Shown here piece after piece: positions 26,840 through 35,124 of a stretch of DNA of 64,000 nt. The notes below the pieces were generated by a model, which worked only from the letters and a program-made list of their open reading frames with translations, searched no databases and was not told the origin of the DNA. The DNA comes from Falsiroseomonas frigidaquae (GTDB lineage: Bacteria > Pseudomonadota > Alphaproteobacteria > Acetobacterales > Acetobacteraceae), in the NCBI RefSeq assembly GCF_012163145.1, contig NZ_JAAVTX010000005.1:496001-560000 (forward strand), read 5' to 3'. Within the stretch, counting starts at the first letter, position 1; every line of letters begins with the position of its first letter. The position numbers were made by a program, and so were the translations under genes.

Positions 26840-26864
26840 CCCTGCACTTCCCCCGATGTCACGC

Positions 26865-27179
26865 TCAGCCCGCCAGGGCCTTCAGCTCCACCTCGACGAA
26901 GGAGAGCTTCTCCGTCCCCGCATTGACCACATTATGCTCCACCCCCGGATCGCGGGTGTAGGACACGCCGGCGGTCAGCGTGGCATTGGCGGTGGCGCCG
27001 CCCGGCAGTTCCAGCAGCAGCGTGCCATCGGTGATGGGGATCACCACATAGCCCCAGCCGTGCCGATGCCAGCCGGTCTCCGCGCCGGGATCAAAGTCCC
27101 AGCGCGTGACGCGGACCATGGAATCGTCCTGCTGCACGGTCCCGATCGCCGGCGCCCGGCAGGTGAGTGGGGTGCTCAC
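26865..27179 (-). CDS. Small cupin-domain protein
   Basis: A 104-residue single-domain cupin. The first metal-binding motif is GAETGWHRHGWGYVV (GxxxxxHxH) and the second is GVEHNVVNAG. The GTG start at 27179 overlaps the stop of the DapA-like gene (GTGA), so both are made from one message. With a DapA/HpaI-like aldolase upstream, a role in small-acid catabolism is possible, but cupins bind many ligands and no substrate can be read. Confidence 0.85.
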   Translation of the reverse strand: MSTPLTCRAPAIGTVQQDDSMVRVTRWDFDPGAETGWHRHGWGYVVIPITDGTLLLELPGGATANATLTAGVSYTRDPGVEHNVVNAGTEKLSFVEVELKALAG

Positions 27180-28114
27180 TCCGCGGCCGCCTTCATGCTC
27201 AGGCCCGGCAACGGCAGCGCGCCGGCCGCCTGCATGTTGTCCCAAGCTTTCTGCCCGGCCTCGGCCGACAGCGGCAGGTGCGGCGGGCGGATATTGCGCC
27301 AGGCGCTGTCACCCGTGCTGCGGGCGATGATCTCGCGCAGGCCGGGGATGAGCGGTGAGGCGGTGGCAGCCTTGCGGGTCGCGTTCAGCACGGCCTGCGC
27401 GGCATCGGCCTCCGGCCCCGTGCGGTGCTTGTAGACGATGGCACCGAAGCGGGCGTTGACGTTGCCGGCCGCGGTGATGCAGCCCGCGCCGCCCTCGGCC
27501 AGGATCTTCTGCACGAACTCGTCGGAGCCCGAATAGACCTCGAACCCGTCCTTGGCGAAGTTGTCGATCATCGCCTTCATGTTGGCGTAGTCGCCGGAGC
27601 TGTCCTTCACGCCCTTGATCTGGCCGGGGAAGGCCTTCAGCAGCCGGCCGATCAGGTCCAGGCTGAAGGGCACCGCAGACTGCTGCGGGAAGTGGTACAG
27701 GTAGATGGCGATGCCACCGCCGACGCGGTTCACCACCTCGGAGAAATAGGCGAACAGCCCGTCATCCGACGGCGCCTTGTAGTAGAAGGGCGGCAGCACC
27801 AGCACGCCGCGGCAGCCCTGCGCCTTGGCATGCTTGGTCAGCTCCACCGTATCGGCGAGCGAGGCGCAGCCGGTGCCCGGCATCAGCTTGGTGGCCGGCA
27901 CGCCGCGGGCGATGATGCCCTCCAGGATCTGCTTGCGCTCCTCGAAGCCGAAGCTGTTCGCCTCGCCCGTGGTGCCGAGGATGCCTAGGCCGTTGCAGCC
28001 ATTGGCCAGCAGCCAGTTGCAATGCGCGGCGTAGCGATCGAGGTCCGGCGTGTAGTCCGCCGTCATGGCGGTCAGGGCCGCCGCATTGATGCCGCCGAAA
28101 AGCGCGTCTTTCAT
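27176..28114 (-). CDS. Dihydrodipicolinate synthase (DapA) family lyase
   Basis: A 312-residue TIM-barrel protein with Schiff-base Lys170 (IKGVKDSSG), the catalytic Tyr140 (YLYHFP) and the pyruvate-carboxylate-binding GTTGE at 48-52. These keep the fold chemistry of the DapA/N-acetylneuraminate lyase family. Genuine DapA keeps the Arg that binds aspartate semialdehyde; here it is not evident, and the coupled cupin suggests a catabolic keto-acid aldolase or dehydratase instead. The ATG at 28114 has a GGAAGGA ribosome binding site. Confidence 0.88.
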   Translation of the reverse strand: MKDALFGGINAAALTAMTADYTPDLDRYAAHCNWLLANGCNGLGILGTTGEANSFGFEERKQILEGIIARGVPATKLMPGTGCASLADTVELTKHAKAQGCRGVLVLPPFYYKAPSDDGLFAYFSEVVNRVGGGIAIYLYHFPQQSAVPFSLDLIGRLLKAFPGQIKGVKDSSGDYANMKAMIDNFAKDGFEVYSGSDEFVQKILAEGGAGCITAAGNVNARFGAIVYKHRTGPEADAAQAVLNATRKAATASPLIPGLREIIARSTGDSAWRNIRPPHLPLSAEAGQKAWDNMQAAGALPLPGLSMKAAAE

Positions 28115-28143
28115 GGCTTCGGGTCCTTCCCGTTGGATGGTCT

Positions 28144-28629
28144 CTAGGCCCGCCTGCGGCGGGGTATTGGCCGGGCCGAAGCGGGCCAGCGCCCGGGCCA
28201 GTCCACGGCATTCTCCTCCAGCGCGCCGGCATCGCGTTCCGCCACGCTGCGACCGCGGACGGAAACGCCAGCACTATGCACCGTCTCCGGATCGCCGGAG
28301 ACCAGCGGATGCCACCAGGGCAGGTCCCGCCCCTCGGCCAGCAGGCGATAGGCGCAGGTCGGCGGCAGCCAGTCGATCGCGCCCACCTTGGCCGGAGTCA
28401 GCTTGACGCAATCCGGCACGCGCGCCTTGCGGTTCGCATAATCCTTGCACTGGCAGCTCTGCCCATCGAGCAGCCGGCAGGCGACGCTGGTCCAGACCAG
28501 TTCCTCGGTCTCCGCATCCCGCAGCTTGTGCAGGCAGCAGCGACCGCAGCCATCGCAAAGGCTTTCCCATTCCGGCCGCGTCATCGCGCCGAGGGTCTTG
28601 GTGCGCCAAAAGGGTTCGGGTGAGGCCAT
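28144..28629 (-). CDS. YcgN-family cysteine cluster protein (UPF0260)
   Basis: A 161-residue protein with [16 protein letters not shown], followed by [25 protein letters not shown] and [21 protein letters not shown]. These many spaced cysteines and the PWWHPL ending define the UPF0260/YcgN group, believed to bind zinc or an Fe-S cluster; the biochemical role is unknown. ATG 28629 is chosen because it aligns with the family start; an ATG 17 codons upstream is less likely. It sits just downstream of the DUF3297 gene on the same strand. Confidence 0.92.
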   Translation of the reverse strand: MASPEPFWRTKTLGAMTRPEWESLCDGCGRCCLHKLRDAETEELVWTSVACRLLDGQSCQCKDYANRKARVPDCVKLTPAKVGAIDWLPPTCAYRLLAEGRDLPWWHPLVSGDPETVHSAGVSVRGRSVAERDAGALEENAVDWPGRWPASARPIPRRRRA

Positions 28630-28681
28630 GCCAGGCAAGCTACCCCCTGCGACGGCGGCTGGAAACGCCGCCTTCCGCATA

Positions 28682-28942
28682 TCAGCCCTCGGCCACGTCC
28701 CGGAAATACGGCTCGACCGTGCCCTTCAGCTTCAGCGTCAGAGGCTGGCCCTTGCGGTCCACCGCCTTGCCGACGGAGACCCGCACCCAGCCTTCGCTGA
28801 CGCAGTATTCCTCGACATTGGTCTTCTCGGTGCCGTTGAAGCGGATGCCGATGCCGCGCGCCAGCAGCGCCTCCTGGTAGAAGGGGCTGCGCGGGTCCAC
28901 GGAGAGGCGGTCGGGCAGGGTCTCGGGTGCGTCTTCGCTCAT
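28682..28942 (-). CDS. DUF3297 family protein
   Basis: An 86-residue protein with [46 protein letters not shown] and the ending GTVEPYF, matching DUF3297 (glutathione peroxidase-like annotations exist but without evidence). It is cytoplasmic, with no signal or membrane segment. The ATG overlaps the stop of the HD-hydrolase gene (ATGA), so it is translationally coupled. Function is unknown. Confidence 0.88.
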   Translation of the reverse strand: MSEDAPETLPDRLSVDPRSPFYQEALLARGIGIRFNGTEKTNVEEYCVSEGWVRVSVGKAVDRKGQPLTLKLKGTVEPYFRDVAEG

Positions 28943-29589
28943 GACGGGGTGGTAGTCGCAGCGGGCCGCGCTGCCAAGGGTTCCTGCAACCGGCGCAACG
29001 CCGCCAGGAACCGCGCGGCGGCCTGTTCCGGCGGCCAGGGCTGCCAGGGCGTGCCGCCATGCTCCGCCACCAGCGGGTCTTCCTCCATCACCGGGGCACG
29101 GATGCCGAGCGTGGCGCGCACCTCCGCGCGGGACCAGCCGGCGACATGCACCGCCTCCGCCGCCGCCATCGCCACGTCCAGCTTCTTGTGCAGTTTTCGC
29201 TGGACGGCGTCCCAGGGCGGCAGGGCGTAGCGCTGTGCCACCACGGCGGAGAGCCGGTCCTGCAAGGCCAGGAAGCCCGGCCCGAGAAAGGGCTTCAGCG
29301 GCGAGATGCAGTCGAAATTGGTCAGCCCCTCCTCCGCATCATGCAGCAATTCGCGCAGCGCCTCCGCGCGCCCTGGTGCCTGCTTGGCCCGCAGCCGCAG
29401 CGCCAAAACGGCCAGGGAATGCTGCGCCACGGACAGCGGCGCGCCGGGCCAGATGGAATGGCCGCCCCAGCGGAAGGTGCGCGCCAAGCCGGTCGCCAAA
29501 TCCTCATCCGTCCAGTCGAACGGCGTCGGCGCCAGCAGATCCAGCCGGCGGCCGGAGGGCAGGCGGACCCAGGCGCGCGCCGCGTTCAA
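28939..29589 (-). CDS. HD-superfamily (YfbR-like) hydrolase
   Basis: A 216-residue protein with the HD signature AQHSLAVL followed by ELLHDAEEGLTNFD, giving the H...HD...D metal site. It resembles YfbR-type 5'-nucleotidases and HD-domain phosphohydrolases acting on nucleoside monophosphates. No ATG exists at the start of the domain. TTG 29589 overlaps the stop of the MBL hydrolase gene (TTGA) and gives a protein that begins just before ARAWVRLPSGRRLDLL, so I prefer it. It is the middle gene of a coupled MBL hydrolase-HD hydrolase-DUF3297 chain. Confidence 0.82.
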   Translation of the reverse strand: MNAARAWVRLPSGRRLDLLAPTPFDWTDEDLATGLARTFRWGGHSIWPGAPLSVAQHSLAVLALRLRAKQAPGRAEALRELLHDAEEGLTNFDCISPLKPFLGPGFLALQDRLSAVVAQRYALPPWDAVQRKLHKKLDVAMAAAEAVHVAGWSRAEVRATLGIRAPVMEEDPLVAEHGGTPWQPWPPEQAAARFLAALRRLQEPLAARPAATTTPS

Positions 29590-30335
29590 GGTCCCGTCAG
29601 GTCGAAATCGGCGGTCACGGCCAGATCCTCGCTGAACCAGGACCGCACCGCCGCCTGGCGCTGGCCGCAATACTCCGGGCGCCCTTCCGCATCCAGCCGC
29701 ATGGTCAGGTCATGCCCCGGCACCAGCAGCGTGCCCGCCACCGCTCGCCACAGCGACCAGATGCCGGCCATGGAGGATTCGGAGGCCGCGGCATCCATGG
29801 TCATATCGGCCGCCATGGAGAGCATCTCCGCCCGGTTCTTCGCCGCATCGCCGCTGAAGATCACCGGCGGGTCGTTGCTGGCCAGGTAGTAAACCAGGCA
29901 GCCCGGCGTATGGCCCGGCGCGGCGATGGCATGGATGCCCGGCAGCGGCTCATCCCCCGCCGCGATTTTTCGCGTGCGCGGGTTCTGGGCCAGCTCGCGC
30001 ACATGCAGTTCCGGCAGCGCGTTGAAATCCCAGGGCTCAGCCTCGGCCCAGGCCATTTCCTCGGCGCCGATCCAGACCGTGGCATTGGGGAAGAGCGGCG
30101 CGTTCACGCTGTGGTCCCAATGCGCATGGGTCAGCAGGATATCCGTCACATCCTCCCGCTTCACGCCACGCGCCGCCAGCTGCTTCGCCAGTTCCGGCCG
30201 CACGCCGAAGGACCCCACATCCACCAGCGCCACCCGGCCCTCGCCCCGCAGCAGGGCGATGGTGCTCCAGCCCAGCGCGCCATGGCAGACGGATTTGCCC
30301 GGGTAGCCCTGCACCAGCACGTCCAGCGTATACAT
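29586..30335 (-). CDS. MBL-fold metallo-hydrolase
   Basis: A 249-residue metallo-beta-lactamase-fold protein with the metal motif THAHWDH (His70, His72, Asp74, His75), APGHTPG and later VPGHD for the remaining ligands. It is of the N-acyl-homoserine-lactonase/quorum-quenching-like subgroup in general shape, but substrate assignment is not possible; glyoxalase II is unlikely because its substrate-binding tail is missing. ATG 30335 has a run of five G residues 7 bases upstream. It is divergent from the YhaO-like gene across 75 bp. Confidence 0.9.
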   Translation of the reverse strand: MYTLDVLVQGYPGKSVCHGALGWSTIALLRGEGRVALVDVGSFGVRPELAKQLAARGVKREDVTDILLTHAHWDHSVNAPLFPNATVWIGAEEMAWAEAEPWDFNALPELHVRELAQNPRTRKIAAGDEPLPGIHAIAAPGHTPGCLVYYLASNDPPVIFSGDAAKNRAEMLSMAADMTMDAAASESSMAGIWSLWRAVAGTLLVPGHDLTMRLDAEGRPEYCGQRQAAVRSWFSEDLAVTADFDLTGP

Positions 30336-30410
30336 CGCACGACCCCCGATCATCCCTGCCACAGTAGCGGGGTTGCGGAGGGCGCCAAGCCGGCCGATCT
30401 TCCGGCCCGA

Positions 30411-31622
30411 ATGAAGTTCCTCCACGCCGCCGATATCCACCTGGACAGCCCGATGGCCGGCCTTCAGGCCCGCGGCGACCTGCCGCCGGACCTGCTGCGC
30501 CACTGCACCCGCCGCGCCTTCGCCAGCCTGGTCGACCTGGCGATCGCCGAGGACGTCGCCTTCGTCCTCATCGCCGGCGACCTCTATGACGGCGACTGGA
30601 AGGATTTCTCCACCGGCCTGTTCGTGGCGGAGCAGATGAAGCGCCTCGGCTGCCCCTGCTTCCTGCTGCGCGGCAACCATGATGCGCGGTCCGTCATCAC
30701 CAAGGACCTCGCGCTACCCGCGAACGTCCATGAATTCTCCACCCGCACCTGCCAGACGCGAGAGCTGGGCGAGCTCGGCATCGCCATCCACGGGCATTCC
30801 TTCCCGAACCGCGCGGTGCCGGAGGATCTCTCCGCCAACTACCCGGAACCCCGCCGCGGCTGGCTGAACATCGGCCTGCTGCATACCTCCGCCAACGACC
30901 CCGGCGAGCACGAGACCTATGCCCCCTGCGACCCCGGCCTGCTGCGGCTGAAGGGCTACGACTACTGGGCGCTGGGCCATATCCACCAGCGCCAGGTGCT
31001 GTCCGAACATCCCTGGATCGTCTTCCCCGGCAATATCCAGGGCCGCCACATCCGGGAGACCGGCGCCAAGGGCTGCAGCCTGGTGACGGTGGAGGAAGGC
31101 CGCATCACCGCCGTCGAACACCGCGCCGTGGACAACCTGCGCTGGGCGCTGCTGGAGGTGGAGGCGGCGGAGGACGACACCCTCGCCCGCCGCATCGCTG
31201 ATTCCGTCGCCCAGGCCCTGGCCGAGGCCGAGGACCGCCCCGTGCTGGCCCGCCTGGTCCTGACCGGGGAGGCTGCGCCGGGACTCGCCACCGATGCCGA
31301 GCGCCTGGCCGCCGAATGCCGCAGCGCCGCCATCGAGGCCGGCGGCACCCTGTTCATCGAAGCCGTGCGCCTGCGCACCCGCCCGCGCCGCAGCCTGGAG
31401 GCCGGCGCGCTGGACCCCCTGCGCGCCGCCTTCACGGCCGGCCTCGCCGACCCCGCCCGCGCCGCCGCGCTGCTGGCCGAGATGGCCGCGCTCCGCGCCA
31501 AGGTCCCCGCCCCCGCGCGGGATGCGCTGGACCTGCCGCAGGATGCGGAAGCCCTGGCGCGGCTGGGCGAGGAAGCCTGGGCGCTGGCCGCCGCCGCCAT
31601 CGAAGCGGAACAGCCGGCGTGA
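30411..31622 (+). CDS. YhaO/SbcD-like DNA repair exonuclease
   Basis: A 403-residue metallophosphoesterase with the nuclease motifs AADIHLDSP, AGDLYDGDW, LRGNHD, LLHTSA and ALGHIH, the Mre11/SbcD set. The first two thirds form the nuclease and the alanine-rich C-terminus likely binds the ATPase partner. The next gene encodes that partner and overlaps it (GTGA). The YhaO/YhaN pair is thought to process DNA ends or hairpins like SbcCD. This pair is a paralogue type, not classical SbcCD, because the partner is not a zinc-hook protein. Confidence 0.92.
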   Translation: MKFLHAADIHLDSPMAGLQARGDLPPDLLRHCTRRAFASLVDLAIAEDVAFVLIAGDLYDGDWKDFSTGLFVAEQMKRLGCPCFLLRGNHDARSVITKDLALPANVHEFSTRTCQTRELGELGIAIHGHSFPNRAVPEDLSANYPEPRRGWLNIGLLHTSANDPGEHETYAPCDPGLLRLKGYDYWALGHIHQRQVLSEHPWIVFPGNIQGRHIRETGAKGCSLVTVEEGRITAVEHRAVDNLRWALLEVEAAEDDTLARRIADSVAQALAEAEDRPVLARLVLTGEAAPGLATDAERLAAECRSAAIEAGGTLFIEAVRLRTRPRRSLEAGALDPLRAAFTAGLADPARAAALLAEMAALRAKVPAPARDALDLPQDAEALARLGEEAWALAAAAIEAEQPA

Positions 31623-34600
31623 GGCTGCTGCGGCTGGATCTGCTGCGCTACGGCCACCTGACCGATACGCGGCTGGAGTTTCCCGAGAGCGCGCCGCTGG
31701 TGGTGGTGCTCGGCCCGAACGAGGCCGGCAAATCCACCACCCTCTCCGCCATCGGCGATGCGCTGTTCGGCTTTCCGACGCGCAGCCCCTACGCCTTCCT
31801 GCATGAGACCAGCGCGCTGCGCCTGGGCTTTGCCGTGCTCGGCCGCGACGGCAGCCGCAGCGAGTTCCTGCGCCGCAAGGGCAACAAGAACACGCTGCTC
31901 GATGCGGCGGAAAACCCCGTGCCGGATGCGGCGCTGCTGCGCCTGCTCGGCGGCGCCAGCCGCACGCTGTTCGAGACCACCTACGGGCTGAACGGCGCCA
32001 CGCTGCGCGACGGCGCACTCTCCCTGCTGCAAAGCGGCGGCGAGGCCGGCGAGAGCCTGCTCGCCGGCATGGGCCTGCCGCATCTGCGCAAGGCGCTGGA
32101 CCGGCTGGATGCGGAGGCCCGGGCCCTGCATGGCGATGGCCGCGGCCGTCGCGCGCTGTCCGCCGCCGCCGAGGCCTGGGCCGAGCAGCGCCGGGCGGCG
32201 GAGGACGCGGCGGTGCGCCCGCGGGACTGGCTGGATACCAAGGCCCAGTACGACGCGCTCTGCACCGCCATCGAGGAGGCCACCGCCCAGGGCGATGCCC
32301 TGGCCGCCGAGGCCGCCCGGCTGAACCGCGCCCGCCGCATCCTGCCGCTGCTCGCCAGCCTCGACGCGCTGCGCCAGGACGCCGCCGCCGTCGCCGATGC
32401 GCCCGCCCTGCCGGAAGACGCCGCCGCCACCCTGCGGCAGCTTCTGGAAGACCATCGCCTGGCCGCCGAGGACCAGCGGCGTGAGGCGGCGGAGGCCGCG
32501 GCGCTGGAGCAGGATGCCGCCGCGCTGCGCCAGGACCCGGCCGTACTGGCGCAGCAGGATGCCATCGACCTGCTGGCAGCCCGCCGCAACGGTGTTCTGG
32601 AAGCGGCGCGGGACCTGCCCGGCGTGCAGCGCAAGGTGGATTCCTACCGCGCCGAGGTGGAGGAAGCCGCCGCCCTGCTCGGCAGCCGCGCGACGCCGGA
32701 GGAACTGCGTGAGGCCCTGCCCCGCGCCGCGGATCGCCAGGCCGCCCAGGCGCTGATCCGCCACCGCACGGAACGCGCCACCGCCCTGGCCAGCGCCGAC
32801 ACCGCCCTGGCCGAGGCGACGCGCCAGCGGGAGGCCGCGGAAGCCCGCCTCGCCGCCTGCCCCGCCCCGCCCGCCACCACCCCGCTGCGCCGCGCCATCG
32901 ATGTCGCGCGCGGCGAGGGTCCCCTGGACCGTGACATCGCCACCGCGGATCGCGCGCTGGCGGAGGCGGCCCGCCAGGTCGCCACCGCGCTGGCCGCCCT
33001 GCCGCTCTGGTCCGGCGAGGCCGAGGCCCTGGCCGCCCTGCCCCTGCCCCTGCCCCCCGCTACCGAGGCCGCCGCCCAGCGCTGCGCCGCCGCGACCGCC
33101 GCCGCCGAGGCCGCCCGCCAGGCGGAGGCCGCGCTCGCCGCCGAGATCGGGGCGCTGGAGGAGGCCTTGCAGGACCTCGCCCGCGGCGAGACGGTGCCGA
33201 CCCCCGCGCTGATCGCCGCCGAGCGCGCTCGCCGCGACTCGGTCTGGAGCGAGTTGCGCACCCATCTCGCCGCCGGCACCGCCGCTGACCCTGCCCTACC
33301 CGATCGCTTCGAGGCGCTGCGCGACCAGGCCGATCGCCTGGCCGATGCCCGCGCCGACGACGCCGCCCGGGTCAATGACTACGCCGCCAGGACCGCCCGG
33401 CTCGACCTCCTGCGCGCCCGCCAGCCCCAGGCCACCGCGGCCCGCCTCCAGGCGGAGGCCGAGGCCGCGGCGGCCGATGCCGCCTGGACCGCCCTCTGGC
33501 AGCCCGCCGGCCTGGTGCCCCAGGATGCCGCCACCATGGCCGAATGGCGCCGCAGCCGCGCCGAGGTGCTGCGCCTGGCGGAGCAGGAGGCCACCGCGCG
33601 CCGGAAGCGGGAGGAGCTGGCCGCCCGCCGCGACGCCGCCCTGGCCAGCCTGCACGCCGTGCTGCCCGGCCCCGAGACCCTGCTGGCCCCGCTGCTCGAC
33701 CGCGCCGAGGATGCCCTCACCGCCGCCGAGGCCGCGCAACAGCGCCACCGCGACCTGGAGAAGGCCCGCGATCAGGCGGCGGAGCGGCTGGAGGCGGCGC
33801 GCCTCGCCCGGTCCCGCGCCGCCGCCGCGCTGGCGGATTTCGCCCCGCGATGGCGCGAAGCCACCGTGGCGCTCGGCCTGCCGGCGGAGGCCTCGGCCGA
33901 GGCGGTGGAGCGCGCCCTCGGCGCCTGGACCCGCGTGGCGGAGGCCGCCAAGGCTTGGCGCGGCGATGCGGCGCGGGTGGCCGACATGGCCCAGGCGATC
34001 GAAAGTTTTGCGCAGGATACCGCGCAATTGCTGGACCGCCTGGGCATCCCGCGAGGCGAGGACCCGGCCCCCGCCTGGATCGCCCAGCTTACCCGCCGCC
34101 TGGCCGCGGCGCGGGAGGCGGCGAAGGAGGGTGCGGCCCTGGCAAAGCGCCTGCATCAGCGCCGCCAGGCCGCCACCGCCGCCGCCACGCGCCTTGCGGA
34201 AGCCGAGCGCCAGGTCGCCGCCCTGCAGCAGCAGGCCGGCGCCGAGGACCTGCCCGCGCTGGAGGCCGCCATCCGCCGCGCCGCCGCCCGCACTGCGCTG
34301 CGGGGCGCCATCGCCCAGGCGGAGGCCGCGCTGCGCGCCCAGGGCGATGGCCATGAAGAGGCCAGCCTGCGCGCAGAGGCGGAGGGCACGGACCCGGACC
34401 AAGCCGCCGGACGGTTGCAACGTATCGAGGCGGAGCGCGCCGAACTGCGTGAACGCCATATTAGCCTGAGCGCCCAGCGGCAGGAGGCCGAGGCGCGGCT
34501 GGCCGCAATGCAGCAGGGCCGGGACGCCGCCGCCCATGCCCAGCAGGCCCGCCACCACCTCGCCGAGGCCAGCGCGGCGGCCGAACGCTACGCCCGCCTG

Positions 34601-35098
34601 CACCTGGCCCGCACCCTGCTGCAATCCGGCATCGAGCGCATCCGCCAGGAACGCCAGGGCCCGCTGCTGCGCCGCGCCAGCGCCCATTTCGCCCTGCTGA
34701 CGGAGGGCCGCTATGCCCGCCTCGCCACGGATGAGGATGAGGCCGGCCGCACCCTGCTGCGCGCCGTGCGCGACAGCGGCACGGAATGCCCGGTGGATGC
34801 CCTCAGCGAGGGCACGCGGGACCAGCTGTTCCTCGCGCTGCGCGTCGCGGCGGTGGAGGCGCAGGCGGAAGGGGCGGAGCCGCTGCCCTTCATTGCGGAC
34901 GACCTGCTGGCGACCTTCGACGATGCCCGCGCCAGCGCGGCATTGGCGCTGTTCTCGCGGCTCGGCGCCACCACCCAGACCATCCTCTTCACCCACCACG
35001 CGCATCTGGCGGAACTCGCCGCGCGGCAGGGCGCGGTGGTGCGGGAGTTGCCCGGCTTCCAAGCCCCCCGCTTCCAAGTGCAGGCCGAGGCGTCGTAG
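31619..35098 (+). CDS. YhaN/SbcC-like AAA ATPase with long coiled coil
   Basis: A 1159-residue ATPase. N-terminal Walker A GPNEAGKST (32-40), long alternating Ala/Arg/Glu/Leu coiled-coil stretches through the middle, and a C-terminal SEGTRDQLFLALR signature with Walker B PFIADDLLATFDD and HHAHLAELA. The domains match YhaN-type partners of YhaO. I see no CxxC zinc hook in the middle, so tether chemistry would differ from SbcC/Rad50. The GTG start overlaps the YhaO stop (GTGA). Repetitive, very GC-rich codons make the coiled coil strongly alanine-biased. Confidence 0.9.
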   Translation: MRLLRLDLLRYGHLTDTRLEFPESAPLVVVLGPNEAGKSTTLSAIGDALFGFPTRSPYAFLHETSALRLGFAVLGRDGSRSEFLRRKGNKNTLLDAAENPVPDAALLRLLGGASRTLFETTYGLNGATLRDGALSLLQSGGEAGESLLAGMGLPHLRKALDRLDAEARALHGDGRGRRALSAAAEAWAEQRRAAEDAAVRPRDWLDTKAQYDALCTAIEEATAQGDALAAEAARLNRARRILPLLASLDALRQDAAAVADAPALPEDAAATLRQLLEDHRLAAEDQRREAAEAAALEQDAAALRQDPAVLAQQDAIDLLAARRNGVLEAARDLPGVQRKVDSYRAEVEEAAALLGSRATPEELREALPRAADRQAAQALIRHRTERATALASADTALAEATRQREAAEARLAACPAPPATTPLRRAIDVARGEGPLDRDIATADRALAEAARQVATALAALPLWSGEAEALAALPLPLPPATEAAAQRCAAATAAAEAARQAEAALAAEIGALEEALQDLARGETVPTPALIAAERARRDSVWSELRTHLAAGTAADPALPDRFEALRDQADRLADARADDAARVNDYAARTARLDLLRARQPQATAARLQAEAEAAAADAAWTALWQPAGLVPQDAATMAEWRRSRAEVLRLAEQEATARRKREELAARRDAALASLHAVLPGPETLLAPLLDRAEDALTAAEAAQQRHRDLEKARDQAAERLEAARLARSRAAAALADFAPRWREATVALGLPAEASAEAVERALGAWTRVAEAAKAWRGDAARVADMAQAIESFAQDTAQLLDRLGIPRGEDPAPAWIAQLTRRLAAAREAAKEGAALAKRLHQRRQAATAAATRLAEAERQVAALQQQAGAEDLPALEAAIRRAAARTALRGAIAQAEAALRAQGDGHEEASLRAEAEGTDPDQAAGRLQRIEAERAELRERHISLSAQRQEAEARLAAMQQGRDAAAHAQQARHHLAEASAAAERYARLHLARTLLQSGIERIRQERQGPLLRRASAHFALLTEGRYARLATDEDEAGRTLLRAVRDSGTECPVDALSEGTRDQLFLALRVAAVEAQAEGAEPLPFIADDLLATFDDARASAALALFSRLGATTQTILFTHHAHLAELAARQGAVVRELPGFQAPRFQVQAEAS

Positions 35099-35124
35099 AC
35101 TCCGCCAAACGGAGGAACACGACC

